From Norana najaformis (lineage: Eukaryota > Annelida > Clitellata > Crassiclitellata > Hormogastridae): DNA of 64,000 nt. The DNA is taken from NCBI GenBank assembly GCA_964023275.1, contig OZ029913.1:55449976-55513975 (forward strand), given 5' to 3'. Shown piece by piece: positions 1-11,630 of the stretch. Under the pieces are notes generated by a model. It did not search any database. It was given only the letters and a program-made list of their open reading frames with translations, and was not told the origin of the DNA. Each line of letters begins with the position of its first letter. Positions within the stretch are counted from its first letter, which is position 1. A program made the position numbers and the translations under genes.

Positions 1-969
1 ACCACTTGTTATCACTGCTGTTACTCCAACATTTATAAGCAAATCCATTAGTGCATCATACACCTGCTTTTGCTGTGAGCAACTTCATTAGAAATGCGGT
101 TATCCATCGAGTACATGAGGCTATAATATAAGGATGATACTTATGTTCAGCTGCCGAAATAGGATCAATTAAAAATCAATGACATCCGTAATCATTCTTT
201 GAAATGGTGTTGTCTTCTCGCGGCATTCGTTTGATAGGAATTCTACCCAGTTGGTTTTCTCGTCGTTTTTCCCCAGTTCCTCCCACTGAGTCCTCTTCCT
301 CTTCCCCTTCTTTGAGTCAGTCCTCCGCGAAAGCTTCGATATAGTGTCTTGAGACATTTCTTTAACCTGTTTTACTTTATAACTAGCCTTCGTGAGTGCT
401 TGTTTTTATTCTGTCGGATTACATTTTCTTTGATTTGTTTTGTTTTTAAACGGTTAAACTTGATTACTTCCAAAAATCAGCGTATCGTCTTTAAATTTCT
501 TACAACCAATGATCGAAACTTTATTTTTCTGTTTCTTTTGGTAGTTTTCCGACATTTTCAAAGCCTCAATCTTGATCGATTATGTCCTCGAGATAAGAAG
601 ATTTCGTCACGTAAATTTCACACCAGAAGTACCGATAGTCAATTATAATCCCCGTATTTTACGGTTTTTCTTCCGCGATTTAATCCGATTATTCAAATGT
701 TTACACTTCGGCTTCGAAATCCCGTCGCTGTCATCGATATAAATGTCAGTCCCTACTGTCATAAGCTGACATCGCTGTCCTAAACGCTATCTATAATCTT
801 TTGCACAAGATAGCGTGGCCTATCTCTTCATCAAACACAAACGCCGTTTTCTTTTTATTTTGTATTCAAATCTACTTTTTTCTAAGAACAAACTTTGCTA
901 ACTAAACATGTACAGTTTCTGTCTTAACCAGACAGCAGTCCAAGAACTGAAACTGGCTAACTTAAAATC
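1..969. other. Intergenic sequence, no gene recognised
   Basis: AT-rich single-copy-looking sequence. Only one short lysine-rich open frame on the minus strand (listed separately) stands out. I see no repeat, RNA gene or recognisable exon in the rest. Confidence 0.5.
169..357 (-). CDS. Small lysine/arginine-rich open frame, unrecognised
   Basis: A 62-codon frame from ATG to stop on the minus strand. It is very rich in charged residues (KKGKRKR near residue 17, then several E/K runs) and has no signal peptide or membrane segment. A TATA-like TTATAAAG lies a few tens of bases upstream of the ATG on the same strand. I do not recognise a family. It could be a single exon of a gene continuing to the left of the window, a transposon remnant, or chance. 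Composition is the only argument for coding. Confidence 0.12.
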   Translation of the reverse strand: MSQDTISKLSRRTDSKKGKRKRTQWEELGKNDEKTNWVEFLSNECREKTTPFQRMITDVIDF

Positions 970-2948
<1,979 letters not shown>

Positions 2949-3210
2949 CAGTGCTTTTTCAAACGGAACGCTCCGGAACGGCGTTTCGGCACCTTTTCTC
3001 GGCTAATAAAAAATAATTTAGTTTTTAGTAAAAGAATTGTGTTACTAAGTTATTTTAATTATGTAATGTAATGTAACTTATTTTAATTCAATTTCAGTGT
3101 TTACAACTTTACACTGTTTTCAGTGTTTATTGATTGATAAAAATAATGAAATTTTAGCACAAAATTCCATAACTGTTCAGTTCCGGAACCTTTTTTCTAA
3201 AAAAGCACTG
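2949..3210. mobile_element. hAT-like non-autonomous MITE
   Basis: A 262-bp AT-rich element bounded by inverted ends: CAGTGCTTTTT at the left and AAAAAAGCACTG at the right. The similarity continues inward as a CCGGAAC block on each side. Flanking 8-mers are tctacagt (2941-2948) and tctatagc (3211-3218), agreeing at 6 of 8 positions. That fits the 8-bp target duplications of the hAT superfamily after some decay. No transposase frame lies inside. Ends beginning CAGTG and 8-bp duplications are family knowledge; assignment to hAT is inferred. Confidence 0.75.
3126..3131 (-). terminator. Candidate poly(A) signal for the receptor gene
   Basis: Reads AATAAA on the minus strand. It is the first canonical signal I find downstream of the receptor stop codon, about 450 bp away, and it lies inside the MITE. 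No AATAAA or ATTAAA on this strand was seen between. Its use is inferred. Confidence 0.25.
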
Positions 3211-3577
3211 TCTATAGCGTTCCTTCTATCATGATACTGCAGTTCCAAAATTGGGGTATAGCAGATGTAGGAGGCGAGGAATAGTCGCAAATCAGTTTCA
3301 GCAGCGGGCTGTAAAGATGGAGTCTAAACGCCCGAACTGCGCATAATCAAAGTATTATGCCCAGGCGAGTTTCCTAGTTGAAAGGAGCAAGAGGTTCCTC
3401 GGAGGGGAAGCTTTGGTTGAGCTCGACTGGTCCAGTAGTTGCTGGGTAGAATCTTCCAACTTATGTACATTTGACAGCAGTCTTCTCTTACACAACGTAG
3501 AGATCGTTTTGTCGGCTGTCGCATGCATCAGGTTTCGAATGCCAGACGCAGAGGTGACAGCAACTCTGTCAACCGCC
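3211..3577 (-). other. 3' flank or 3' UTR of the receptor gene
   Basis: About 370 bp between the receptor stop codon and the MITE. No second gene or repeat seen. Probably transcribed as 3' UTR if the MITE poly(A) signal is used. Confidence 0.4.
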
Positions 3578-4825
3578 CTAGACTGCTGCGACCTGATGCT
3601 TGTGGCTGAGCCTTGGCTCGTACTGCATCCAGCTAGATCGGGGACCTGGATTATGACGGTCGCCACAGATGCGGCCAAACAGCGGCATCTGCATGGCTTC
3701 GCTGCTGTGCACCTGAGCCTGACTTCGGCGGCGACACAACCACCAGCACCACTCCCTGCCGTCAAGTGCTCCGCAGAAGACCTCGCGAAACGTCGTTCGG
3801 AACTGTCTGCTCATCGTGCAGTAAAGGATGAAGTTGACGGCGCTGTTGATGATGGCCACGACGTCCCAGATGTCGCCGAGGGGAACGTAGACCCGGTCGA
3901 AGATCCGCTGATCGATCCCGCTGAGCAGGGCCAGCAGACCCTGCGGAAACTCCGTCGCCACGAAGAACAGTACGACGGTCACCAGCATGCACGTCGTTCG
4001 GTTGTACTCCCGCGAGTCCCTCTCTGCTCCGCCGGTATCGCTGCCCGGCCTGGAACCGACGAGGCTGCGACGCCGGATGTTGGCCGTCTTCATGGCGTTC
4101 AACAGGAGGGCGCTGAGCACGACGAGCAGGAAGCACGGAATGACCTTGAGGACGACGCCGAACACCCAGTAGTTGAAGGTCCGATGGAAGAAGCTGACGA
4201 AGTAGTTCTCGACGAACCAGTAAGAACCGGACTCGAGGAGGACTGGGCGGTAGAGGACGTAGTTGGGAATGCAGAAGAGCGGAGTGGACACGACGATGGA
4301 CAGAATGGCCAGTCGCGCCCTGGCCAGGTTGCACATGGTCGCCGCGTGGGTGTGGTGACAGACGGCGATGTAACGGAACACGGCCAGCGCCACCGTCAGC
4401 CACATCGACACCGTATGTGCGGTTATCGTGAAGTAGGAGTTGAAGAGAAGGTAGATGATCCAGCCCCTCGGGTGCGGGTAAGTGCCGTCGGGTAGAGTGA
4501 CGCAGTGGAAGTAGATGACGTACGGCAGATAGACCATCATCGTCAAGACGTCAGAGATGGCAAGTGCCGTCAGCAGACAGTTGGTCGGCGTGATCATCGA
4601 CCTACGAGTCAGAACCACGATATTCATGAGGTTTGAGACGATTCCAAATACGCAGACGGGCGCACTGATGTACCCGTGCAAGCCCTGGTACGATGCGCTG
4701 ATCCGATCAAGAAAGGATCTACTCGCGCGAGTGCTCTCATCAAGGTAGGCATAGTTCTCCGTCGCCGCCATGTTTTCGTAAGTAGGATCCATAAAGTCAG
4801 CTGTCGCTGCGCATGTCAGACCCAT
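3578..4825 (-). CDS. Rhodopsin-family neuropeptide receptor, myosuppressin/DMSR-like
   Basis: A 415-residue intronless seven-transmembrane receptor at the plasma membrane, expected to bind a short amidated neuropeptide and couple to G proteins. Helix 1 is near residues 51-73 (GIVSNLMNIVVL), helix 2 carries ALAISD with Asp92, and helix 3 ends in FRY at 150-152 where most class A receptors have DRY. Helix 6 has TEFPQG at 291-296 instead of CWxP, and helix 7 has NSAVNFILYC at 327-336 instead of NPxxY. The TEFPQG and (F/W)RY variants are typical of the DMSR, sex-peptide and myoinhibitory receptor group. The tail has cysteines after helix 8 (WCWWLC) suited to palmitoylation. No N-x-S/T site occurs in the extracellular N-terminus, which is unusual. 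The first ATG is taken; in-frame ATGs at codons 12 and 19 are alternatives. Stop is TAG at 3578-3580. The ligand cannot be read from sequence. Confidence 0.9.
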   Translation of the reverse strand: MGLTCAATADFMDPTYENMAATENYAYLDESTRASRSFLDRISASYQGLHGYISAPVCVFGIVSNLMNIVVLTRRSMITPTNCLLTALAISDVLTMMVYLPYVIYFHCVTLPDGTYPHPRGWIIYLLFNSYFTITAHTVSMWLTVALAVFRYIAVCHHTHAATMCNLARARLAILSIVVSTPLFCIPNYVLYRPVLLESGSYWFVENYFVSFFHRTFNYWVFGVVLKVIPCFLLVVLSALLLNAMKTANIRRRSLVGSRPGSDTGGAERDSREYNRTTCMLVTVVLFFVATEFPQGLLALLSGIDQRIFDRVYVPLGDIWDVVAIINSAVNFILYCTMSRQFRTTFREVFCGALDGREWCWWLCRRRSQAQVHSSEAMQMPLFGRICGDRHNPGPRSSWMQYEPRLSHKHQVAAV

Positions 4826-4880
4826 TCGTTGTTGATTCGCTGGTTTCGACCTTCCTCGCCGGTCGTCTGCTGAGCAAAGC

Positions 4881-4895
4881 TGACGTCACTTCCGA
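4881..4895 (-). promoter_or_regulatory. ETS-CRE composite site upstream of the receptor
   Basis: Minus-strand sequence TCGGAAGTGACGTCA joins an ETS core (CGGAAGT) to a perfect palindromic cAMP response element (TGACGTCA), ending 56 bp before the receptor ATG. In vertebrates this exact arrangement is known as a promoter element bound by GABPA and CREB/ATF proteins. That it acts as the core promoter here is inferred from position. Confidence 0.6.
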
Positions 4896-5068
4896 TTTGA
4901 TATCACAACTGTCCGGCGTGTTTCGATACACTGCATCTGCATAGTCGTCGGGAAAATCTATGAAAGTAAAAATTGCTGCGTTAAAGGGGAACACGAGAGC
5001 TTTGGTATCCGTGCAGTAACGTGCTTCTATTCATCTGTCTTAATCTTGCTCTCCCTTCCTCCTTCACT

Positions 5069-5069
<1 letters not shown>
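4896..5069 (-). promoter_or_regulatory. 5' flank of the receptor gene
   Basis: Short unique sequence between the ETS-CRE site and the CT microsatellite. No clear TATA box. It holds an out-of-frame upstream ATG on the minus strand (4992-4994) whose 65-codon frame runs into the receptor start, which would matter only if transcription starts above it. Confidence 0.3.

Positions 5070-5119
<50 letters not shown>
5070..5119. repeat. (CT)n microsatellite
   Basis: About 24 CT units, followed by degenerate CTGT/CTTT sequence. Confidence 0.95.
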
Positions 5120-5131
<12 letters not shown>

Positions 5132-5338
5132 GTGTCTCGGTTTCTCTGTCTGTATTCATTTATCTGAAAATTTATGCAGTGTCGCGTTGGCCTGTAGAAT
5201 CGTCGTAAAGGTGCTATGTTTGTGATCAAGTTTATGTTCTCTGTGTCTCTTTATCTGCAGCCGCATCTGCAGTTCACTTTCTTTATGTTTTTTAGACACT
5301 TCTGTCTTTCTGTTCGTAATAGTGATTCTGTTGGGTGT

Positions 5339-5736
5339 GCATCAGTGACTCTCTCTCTCTCTCTTTCCGTCTCTTTCTCTCTCTTTCTGTCTGTCTATCT
5401 GTCTCTCTCTATCTATCTATACCTCTACCTCTGCCTCTGCCTCTACCTCTGCCTCTATCTACGCCTCTGCCTCTGCCTCTGGCTCTGCCTCTGGCTCTGT
5501 CTTCACTTCTACCTCTGCCTCTATCGCTCTCTGTCTCTCACAGTTTCTCTGTTTCTCTCTGTATGTCTCTCTCTGTTTCTCTGTTTCTCCCTCTGTCTCT
5601 CTGTCTCTGTCTCTCTGTCTCTCTGTCACTGTCTCTCTGTCTCTGTCTCTGTCTGTCTCTCTGTCTCTCTGTCGCTGTCTCTGTCGCTGTCTCTGTCTCT
5701 GTATGTCTGTCTGTCTGTCTCTCTCTCTATCTCTGA
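5339..5736. repeat. Pyrimidine-rich CT/CTGT/CTCTGC tract
   Basis: About 400 bp of interrupted CTCT, CTGT and CTCTGC(C) repeats. Long frames of Ser-Leu or Ser-Val-Ser repeats here are artefacts. A complementary CAGA tract lies at 6060-6520. Confidence 0.95.
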
Positions 5737-6059
5737 TATCCGGCTTCCTTTAGGCGTCTTTGTGTAGCCTCTGTCCTTCCCTTTATCTTCTGTTCTCTTC
5801 TGTCGGTCAATTTCCCTTCCCTGCCTATTGTGCTCGAAATTATCTGAGTGTCCTCCCATCTGTGTCTCACACGTTGATTTATTCTTTCTCATTTTGGATC
5901 TGATTATCTTCTCATTACCATATTTGTATTTTACGGCCTTTCATTACGAACTTTCTGATACCAATTCCTGTCTGTAAAACAGAACGGAACCCTGGTAATA
6001 AATTTTTTTGTGGCAATTACTTTATATTGTAATAAAAAATTGTTTGCACTGAAATGATA
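5737..6059. other. Spacer between two complementary tracts
   Basis: About 320 bp of unique-looking AT-rich sequence with no recognised gene or element. Confidence 0.5.
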
Positions 6060-6520
6060 ATTACAACAATGAAATCGAGAGAGAAAGAGCGAGCAAGCGA
6101 GTGAGACAGACAGATAGACGGCCAGAGGACAATGAAGAAAAAGAGATAGACAGACAAGCAGACAGACAGACAGACAGACAGACAGAGGGGCAATGAAGGA
6201 AGAAAGACAGACATACAAGCATACAGGCAGGCAGGCAGGACAGAGAGACAGCTAGAGAGGCAATATGAAGAAAGAGAGACAGACAGACGGCCAGACAAGC
6301 AGGCAGGCAGGCAGGCAGACAGGCAGGCAGGCAGACATACAGACAGAGAGGCAATGAAGAAAGAGGGATAGACAGACAGACAGCCAGACGGCCAAAGAAC
6401 AATGAAGAAAAAGAGATAGACAGACAAGCAGAAAGACAGACAGAGAGGCAATAAAGGAAGAGAGACAGACAGACAGACAGATAGAAAGACAGAGCGATAG
6501 GTAGAGAAACGATGAGAAAC
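6060..6520. repeat. Purine-rich CAGA/GGCA tract
   Basis: CAGACAGA and GGCAGGCA runs with several internal direct repeats built around a GGCAATGAAGAAA segment (near 6190, 6260, 6350, 6400). It is the strand complement in style of the 5339-5736 tract. Confidence 0.93.
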
Positions 6521-7116
6521 AGAAGGCAAAGGAAGACAGGCAAATGTAGAAGCGATCGATAGTCTAGCAACAGTTTCTGTTTGCCAGATGTGTATGCCAG
6601 GTCTCTGCAGAGCAAAGCAATCAATCAATTTGTTGTCGGAAATTCCAGTAATTAGGCTTCATAATTATGCAACCACACAAATGCAATCGGCTCTTTAGGA
6701 ACTAAATTCGTCGCATCTTAACGCCATTAATGCATTGGAATTAGCCTGGCCTACGTATATATATATATGTATGTATTTATACATATGCATGTATACATAC
6801 ATATATGTATATTATACTAGTCTTGAGGACAGACAGACGACCCTATTAAGACTTCAGTCGACTCGTGAACTTGCTGATTGACTGTTGATTGAAACAGACG
6901 GCCACTGATTGATTGGTGATTGAAGCAGACGGCCGCATAGATAGACGGATGGAGACAGACAACACCGGACTGACAGACACGAGACTGCAATCAACTGATG
7001 ACATACGGAGTGGCAGACAGCATGACAGGTAGTCAGACATATACAGACATCCAGACAGACAGACAGTAGGCAGGCGGGCGGGCAGAGATGAATCGATGGA
7101 TATAATGACCAAGCGA
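6521..7116. other. Intergenic sequence with short TA/CATA run
   Basis: No gene recognised. It includes a (TA)/(TATG) run at about 6753-6815 and an imperfect tandem duplication near 6885-6935 containing GAAGCAGACGGCC. Confidence 0.5.
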
Positions 7117-7190
7117 TCGCTAATCTAATCTAATGATTTCTATAGCGCCGTTATCGTTATCGCACAAGCCATTAATCGATGGCCTAAGTT
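7117..7190 (-). repeat. SINE family G, 3' end fragment
   Basis: Begins CTAATCTAAT and continues into TCTATAGCGCCGTTATC. Read on the minus strand this is a ...GGCGCTATAGAA end followed by an (ATTAG)n-type tail. Same family at 7316, 17760 and 37905. Confidence 0.6.
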
Positions 7191-7315
7191 TCTATCTAAC
7201 GGAAGTGGACAGGAAATCAGAGACATCTGCAGGCAGACAGAATGACGACAACCTCTGGGTATACTACTTAAAAGGGCGCTACATAAATGCTTTGAATGAT
7301 GAATTAATGAATCTA
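7191..7315 (+). repeat. Short SINE 3' end with AATGAAT tail
   Basis: Contains AAAAGGGCGCTACATAAATG followed by a degenerate GAAT-type tail, the plus-strand version of the shared SINE 3' end. Only the last part is recognisable. Confidence 0.4.
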
Positions 7316-7430
7316 TGCTAATCTAATCTAAAGACTTCTATAGCGCCGTTATCATATTGCCAAGGCATCAGTCGATGGTTGCTTCAAGTCAAAATCGCAA
7401 TCAAAAATCAGAATCCCGTCGAGAAGCCGG
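7316..7430 (-). repeat. SINE family G, second copy
   Basis: CTAATCTAATCTAA, then TTCTATAGCGCCGTTATCAT and a CATCAGTCGATGGTTGCTT segment shared with the copies at 17760 and 37905. Confidence 0.65.
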
Positions 7431-7478
7431 GTCGATATAAGGCAGGCAGAGATGAATCGACGGATAGAATGACTAAGC

Positions 7479-7526
7479 GAATGAATGAATGAATGAATGA
7501 ATGAATGAATGAATGAATGAATGAAC
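7479..7526. repeat. (GAAT)n microsatellite
   Basis: Eleven to twelve GAAT units. Probably grown from a SINE tail, since GAAT-type tails follow the SINE end motif nearby. Confidence 0.9.
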
Positions 7527-8435
7527 GAGAAAGACCTAGATGCAGGCAGGCAAAGAGGCAGATGTTACCCGCGCGAGTATGGTTGCAAGGCTTGTCAGAT
7601 GTGGTGGCAAATCACGCCAGGTTCCCCCCCTGGGACAGCTGGACTTCGCGGAAGGTCTTTGGACGACCGTACGTGCATGAGACTGTTCCTGATCTATACA
7701 GAACATAGGGACATCGACTGCGGCACAGCTCGACGAACCGAGACACCGAACGACGAATGTCGGCGGAACATTATAGGATTGATATTTGGCTTCTGTCGAG
7801 GGAAGCCGGAGATGAGCATCGCTCGACTCCATCGAGGCCGATTCCAGGCTCGAATGACGGCACAATTCGACGTCGGTAGCAATAAATTTGTCGACCGACG
7901 GTGGATTGAGGTTGACAGGGCAGAATCTCCTTGCAAATCGCGTCAAGTGCATCGCTGCTGATGATGCTTTTGCTGCAGATTTCTGCGACGCTGTCGAACG
8001 TACTTGACTGCGTCTTCGTCGGTTTATGATGGCGCTACATAAGTCGCTTGATTACAGGGTTTAACAGACTTACTTTAAATGCAAACAAGTCGAGTGCTTT
8101 CGAACGAAGCGGAATTTGACTACAGATTTGCTGTCTGTCACCTCAGAGACGATTCGATCAAGTGGTACAAGGAATCTGAATCTAGCAAGAACGTTTCCTT
8201 TACTTAATTTAATATCGAAAATCTATAAATTTTAAAATATAACTTAAAGTTCGTCTTTTTTTCGAGACACTGAAACACAAGTTCAATTAACTTTTCAACA
8301 ATAATCTACAGTACCTCACGTTAACAGGTATGATACTAGTGATTCGATAATCCAGCTGTTATTAAGCAATCTCATATCCGCAATACGCAGGAGCTGGCAG
8401 GGGATTCGCTCATTTCCCAAGGCGTTGCCGACAGG
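7527..8435. other. Intergenic, GC-richer in first half, no gene recognised
   Basis: Open frames of up to 146 codons on both strands at 7520-7960 overlap each other and match nothing I know. Their length probably reflects the local rise in GC. A GGCGCTACATAAGT SINE end lies at about 8031-8044. Confidence 0.4.
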
Positions 8436-8640
8436 TAATCGTAATTGTAATCGTAATTCCGAGATTTCCACAAGCCCAACGAAAGCCGTGCCGCGGGGAC
8501 CAGCTTATTCACAGGTGCTCAGTCAAAACAAAATCGATAGGCAAAAGGGTTCGGTTCCAGGTCAAGATCCAAGAGTCAGGCAGAGAGACAGCGTGACAGC
8601 TACGGTGGATGATTTTTGGGGTTGGAGAAGAGAGACAGAT
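8436..8640 (-). mobile_element. SINE family A, copy 1
   Basis: Short dispersed element of about 200 bp. Fixed landmarks are CGAGATTTC, GGGGACCAGCTTATTCACAG, GCTCAGTCAAAACAAAATCG, GGTTCGGTTCCAGGTCAAG and a terminal GTGGATGAT block. The left end is a (TAATCG)-type short tandem run, which I read as the 3' tail, so the element points left. A B-box-like GGTTCGGTTCC lies on the plus strand, against this, so orientation is uncertain. Seven copies in the window. Confidence 0.75.
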
Positions 8641-8763
8641 AATAGGAAGTAGGGGAGGTGTGGTGGAGTATCTGAGAATTTGCGAAACTTAGGTTTGAGA
8701 CTGTTCCTACAGAGGGAAGGTGAATTGAAGTGCATGAATCGGTTAAGGAACTTCAGCTGGGCA

Positions 8764-9021
8764 TTAAGTTGTCCATTAACTGACGGGTACTGTCAAGTTG
8801 TGCATTAACTGATGGGTACTGTCAAGTTGTGCATTAAGTGATGGGTACTGTCAAGTTGTGCATTAAGTGATGGGTACTGTCAAGTTGTGCATGGGTACTG
8901 TCAAGTTGTGCATTAAGTGATGGGTACTGTCAAGTTGTGCATTAAGTGATGGGTAATGTCAAGTTGTGCATTAAGTGATGGGTGCTGTCAAGTTGTGCAT
9001 AAACTGATGGTTACTGTCAAG
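8764..9021. repeat. 29-bp minisatellite, about 9 copies
   Basis: Unit begins GTCAAGTTGTGCATTAAGTG. Starts at 8792, 8821, 8850, 8879, 8900, 8929, 8958, 8987 and a partial at 9016; one unit is shortened to 21 bp. A degenerate unit precedes the array. Confidence 0.95.
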
Positions 9022-9411
9022 CTTAAGGCAGCAGGACCATCTGATGCAGCGGGATATTTGGATGGTGAACAGTTTACGAAGATGGATGGGTAGGGAGAAC
9101 GGCAAAGGTCAGCTGGAGAATTTTAAATTGAAAAATATAATGACTAATGTGGCCTATGGATGAATTACGTAGCTACAAATATACTACAAATACACTTAAA
9201 TATAGACTGATTTAATTATATATACTGACCGCCACAATTCGATTGACCCACATTGCTACCAGCAGCACAATGCGGACCAGATATGGGTCCGATTATTACC
9301 GCGGCTGTCCGGAAATTGCACTTCTAAATATAGAATGATATACATACAAATATAATTATACTGTGCAAATGGTCCACTCATCTGTATTTGCACAAATAAA
9401 TAACCAGATAC
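9022..9411. other. Intergenic sequence, nothing recognised
   Basis: AT-rich; no gene, RNA or dispersed repeat seen. Confidence 0.5.
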
Positions 9412-9551
9412 ATGTATACATATATGCATATATGTATACATATATACATACATACATATCAACATGTACACATGCATGCATACCTACACACATGCATACA
9501 TACACACATACATACAAATTTGCATACATACATACATACATACATACATAA
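9412..9551. repeat. (CATA)n microsatellite
   Basis: About 140 bp of CATA/CACA repeats, directly abutting the LINE fragment that follows. Confidence 0.92.
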
Positions 9552-10732
9552 ATGACCTTCCGAACTCATCTACTTCAATTCACTTTATACTATTTACTGA
9601 TGATACGAATGTTTTTATGTCTAATAAATCATTGGATGTTTTGATTGAGTCAGTGAATAGTGAGTGAACTTGTATCAGTTGCTGACTGGTTTCGTGCTAA
9701 TAGATTTTCTTTGAATTTACATAAGTCTAACTTCGTATTATTTCGATCGCATAGGAAAGTTATTCATAAATCTTTCCAACGTATTTATATTGGCAACCAA
9801 ATTATTATACAAGTGAATTCATGCAAATTTCTTGGAGTCTATAATAACTGTCTCGTATATCAAGTGAAATTGATAAAAGCACTGGTATGTTATCACAATA
9901 GGTATTATTTAATTTGTATTATTTGTCGATTTATCTATATTTGTCCTACTGTAACCTTTTATGGGCCTCTTATTATACCTCTCATCTAAAATCTCTATCT
10001 GTTTTTACCATGATGTGTTCGTAGAATTCTTGCCAAAACTTTGCAGGAAAAGGATACTGAAAATTATTGTTTCGTTAAGCTAAATAGGCCTATCTTTAAA
10101 ATTAATTCCATTGAAAGGCTTCAGATTTATGTGCTTATTTATGGATATCAACATAAACTGTTGCCGTCGGTGGTTGATGGCTTCTTCAAAACTACCGATC
10201 ATCACTCACTAGAGCTCAAGGAAATTACTATGGCAGTTTCGCTCGCACTGACACTCGGTAGATTAATAATGAATATGCCGGTCTTCTTCATCTTGGAACG
10301 CGTTACCAGTGAACATTCGAATGATTCTGTGATAAACATGAAAATTGTTAAAAGGAAGATGCGGCACTTGTCAGTAACATCTATTTGATTGCTAATTGAA
10401 TCGTATACTTACTGTTGTCAGTTTCTCGGAGATTCTCATGGAACTATCTAGTTGATTGGACTTGTATAAAGTTTTATTTCTTAGTTTCATTTTATGTACG
10501 GATTTTACATTGTTTAGGCTAGTTCAGTTTTTCTTTCTTCTGGAAAAGTGCTCTATTTACATTTTGATTGTCATTTCACCTTACCTGTGTTAATAGATGA
10601 CCCTAATTAAGTGATACTCTGGTCTTTTCTGGGTTTGTCTTTGTTTCCAGGCGAATTGTACACCATCTGTGAAATCTGATATGTTGCATTTTTTATCAAT
10701 AAAGAGTTAATTGATTGATTGAGAATTGATTG
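9552..10732 (+). mobile_element. 5'-truncated LINE, reverse transcriptase part and 3' end
   Basis: Non-LTR retrotransposon fragment. The first readable block is INDLPNSSTSIHFILF followed by TDDT, the position of the catalytic (F/Y)ADD motif with Ala changed to Thr. Then come DWFRANRFSLNLHKSNFVLF and KFLGV, the usual order in Jockey/CR1-type enzymes. A frame change separates the DD block from the DWFRAN block, and later parts (QEKDTENYCFVKLN, SIERLQIYVLIYGY) lie in another frame, so it is dead. Ends with AATAAA near 10698 and a TTGATTGA-type tail. CATA repeats occur on both sides (9412-9551 and from 10733), so it seems to have landed in a microsatellite. Confidence 0.85.
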
Positions 10733-11499
10733 ACACATACATACATATATGTAAAATCTACATTATTACGCATTTCGATAAAAAATGTGCTATCGTTTTA
10801 TCAAATATCTTACGTGATCAAGAAATTTCATATATATATATATATGTGTGTGTGTAGGTGTGTGTGTGTGTGTGTGTGTATGTGTCAGTTCTACCTTTGA
10901 ATGTTAGTTGAAGTAACCTCAAACGATCCAGACAACTTCTAACTTGTTTTATTTTGCAGAACTGTGTTATATTGAAACTGTGCTATATTGCAGAACTGTG
11001 TTAGCGACGTAGGCCTCTTCTTTCGCCTCTAGTCATCATCTGATTCATAATGATATCTCGTCATCTTCCTCAACTGCAGCAACACATATACCCGAGTTCC
11101 ATCCTTTGCATTCGAACCAGTCTTCCGAGCATCTTGATACTTCCTCAGCCGATGCGTCGTTGATTTTGTTTTGCGGCAATCAACGGTAATAGTATTAGCA
11201 ACACATCTGTATGCGGAAAATTGCCTCTCGCTGAGGGATTCCCTTCGTTCATCATTTACTGCCTCGGATCGTATTCGGCTTCTAATCCCAGTCCTTGTTT
11301 GTCGTTCAGACGATAAAATTATTTTCAATTTTCACTTCCCGTTTATAATGCTTTCTGTTCTCTATGTCCAGTCCTCGTAGGCTTACATTATGGTCAGTGG
11401 TTTCAAGTCATCCACTGAATTTGTACGTTTGGGGACGACATTCAGACCACTGCTATTTGTCAACGCTGCCCTCAGATGAACTTTGAACTTTAACATCAT
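10733..11499. other. Intergenic, with TA/TG microsatellite
   Basis: Starts with a short CATA run, then a (TA)n(TG)n tract at about 10830-10884. No gene recognised in the rest; overlapping frames of 69 and 99 codons at 11029-11380 have no recognisable content. Confidence 0.5.
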
Positions 11500-11630
11500 G
11501 TAGGTTATTGGATACAACCAATGCTTTTAAGAGGCAACTAAACGGCGCTATATTAATTGTCTAGATACATGCATACACTAATGCATACATATATACATAC
11601 ATATATACATACTTTCATACATACATAAAG
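11500..11630 (+). repeat. SINE 3' end with (CATA)n tail
   Basis: Contains CGGCGCTATATTAATTGTC, then TAGATACATGCATACAC and further CATA units. It shows a microsatellite starting directly at a SINE end. Confidence 0.6.

Noticed and set aside
3413-4495. 360-codon plus-strand frame opposite the receptor
   Set aside because: It is the antisense shadow of the GC-rich receptor gene; it is rich in Glu/Asp/His with no domain, while the minus strand gives a clear seven-helix protein.
7536-7961. Overlapping frames of 138-146 codons on both strands
   Set aside because: They overlap on opposite strands with no recognisable domain in either; local GC content explains their length.
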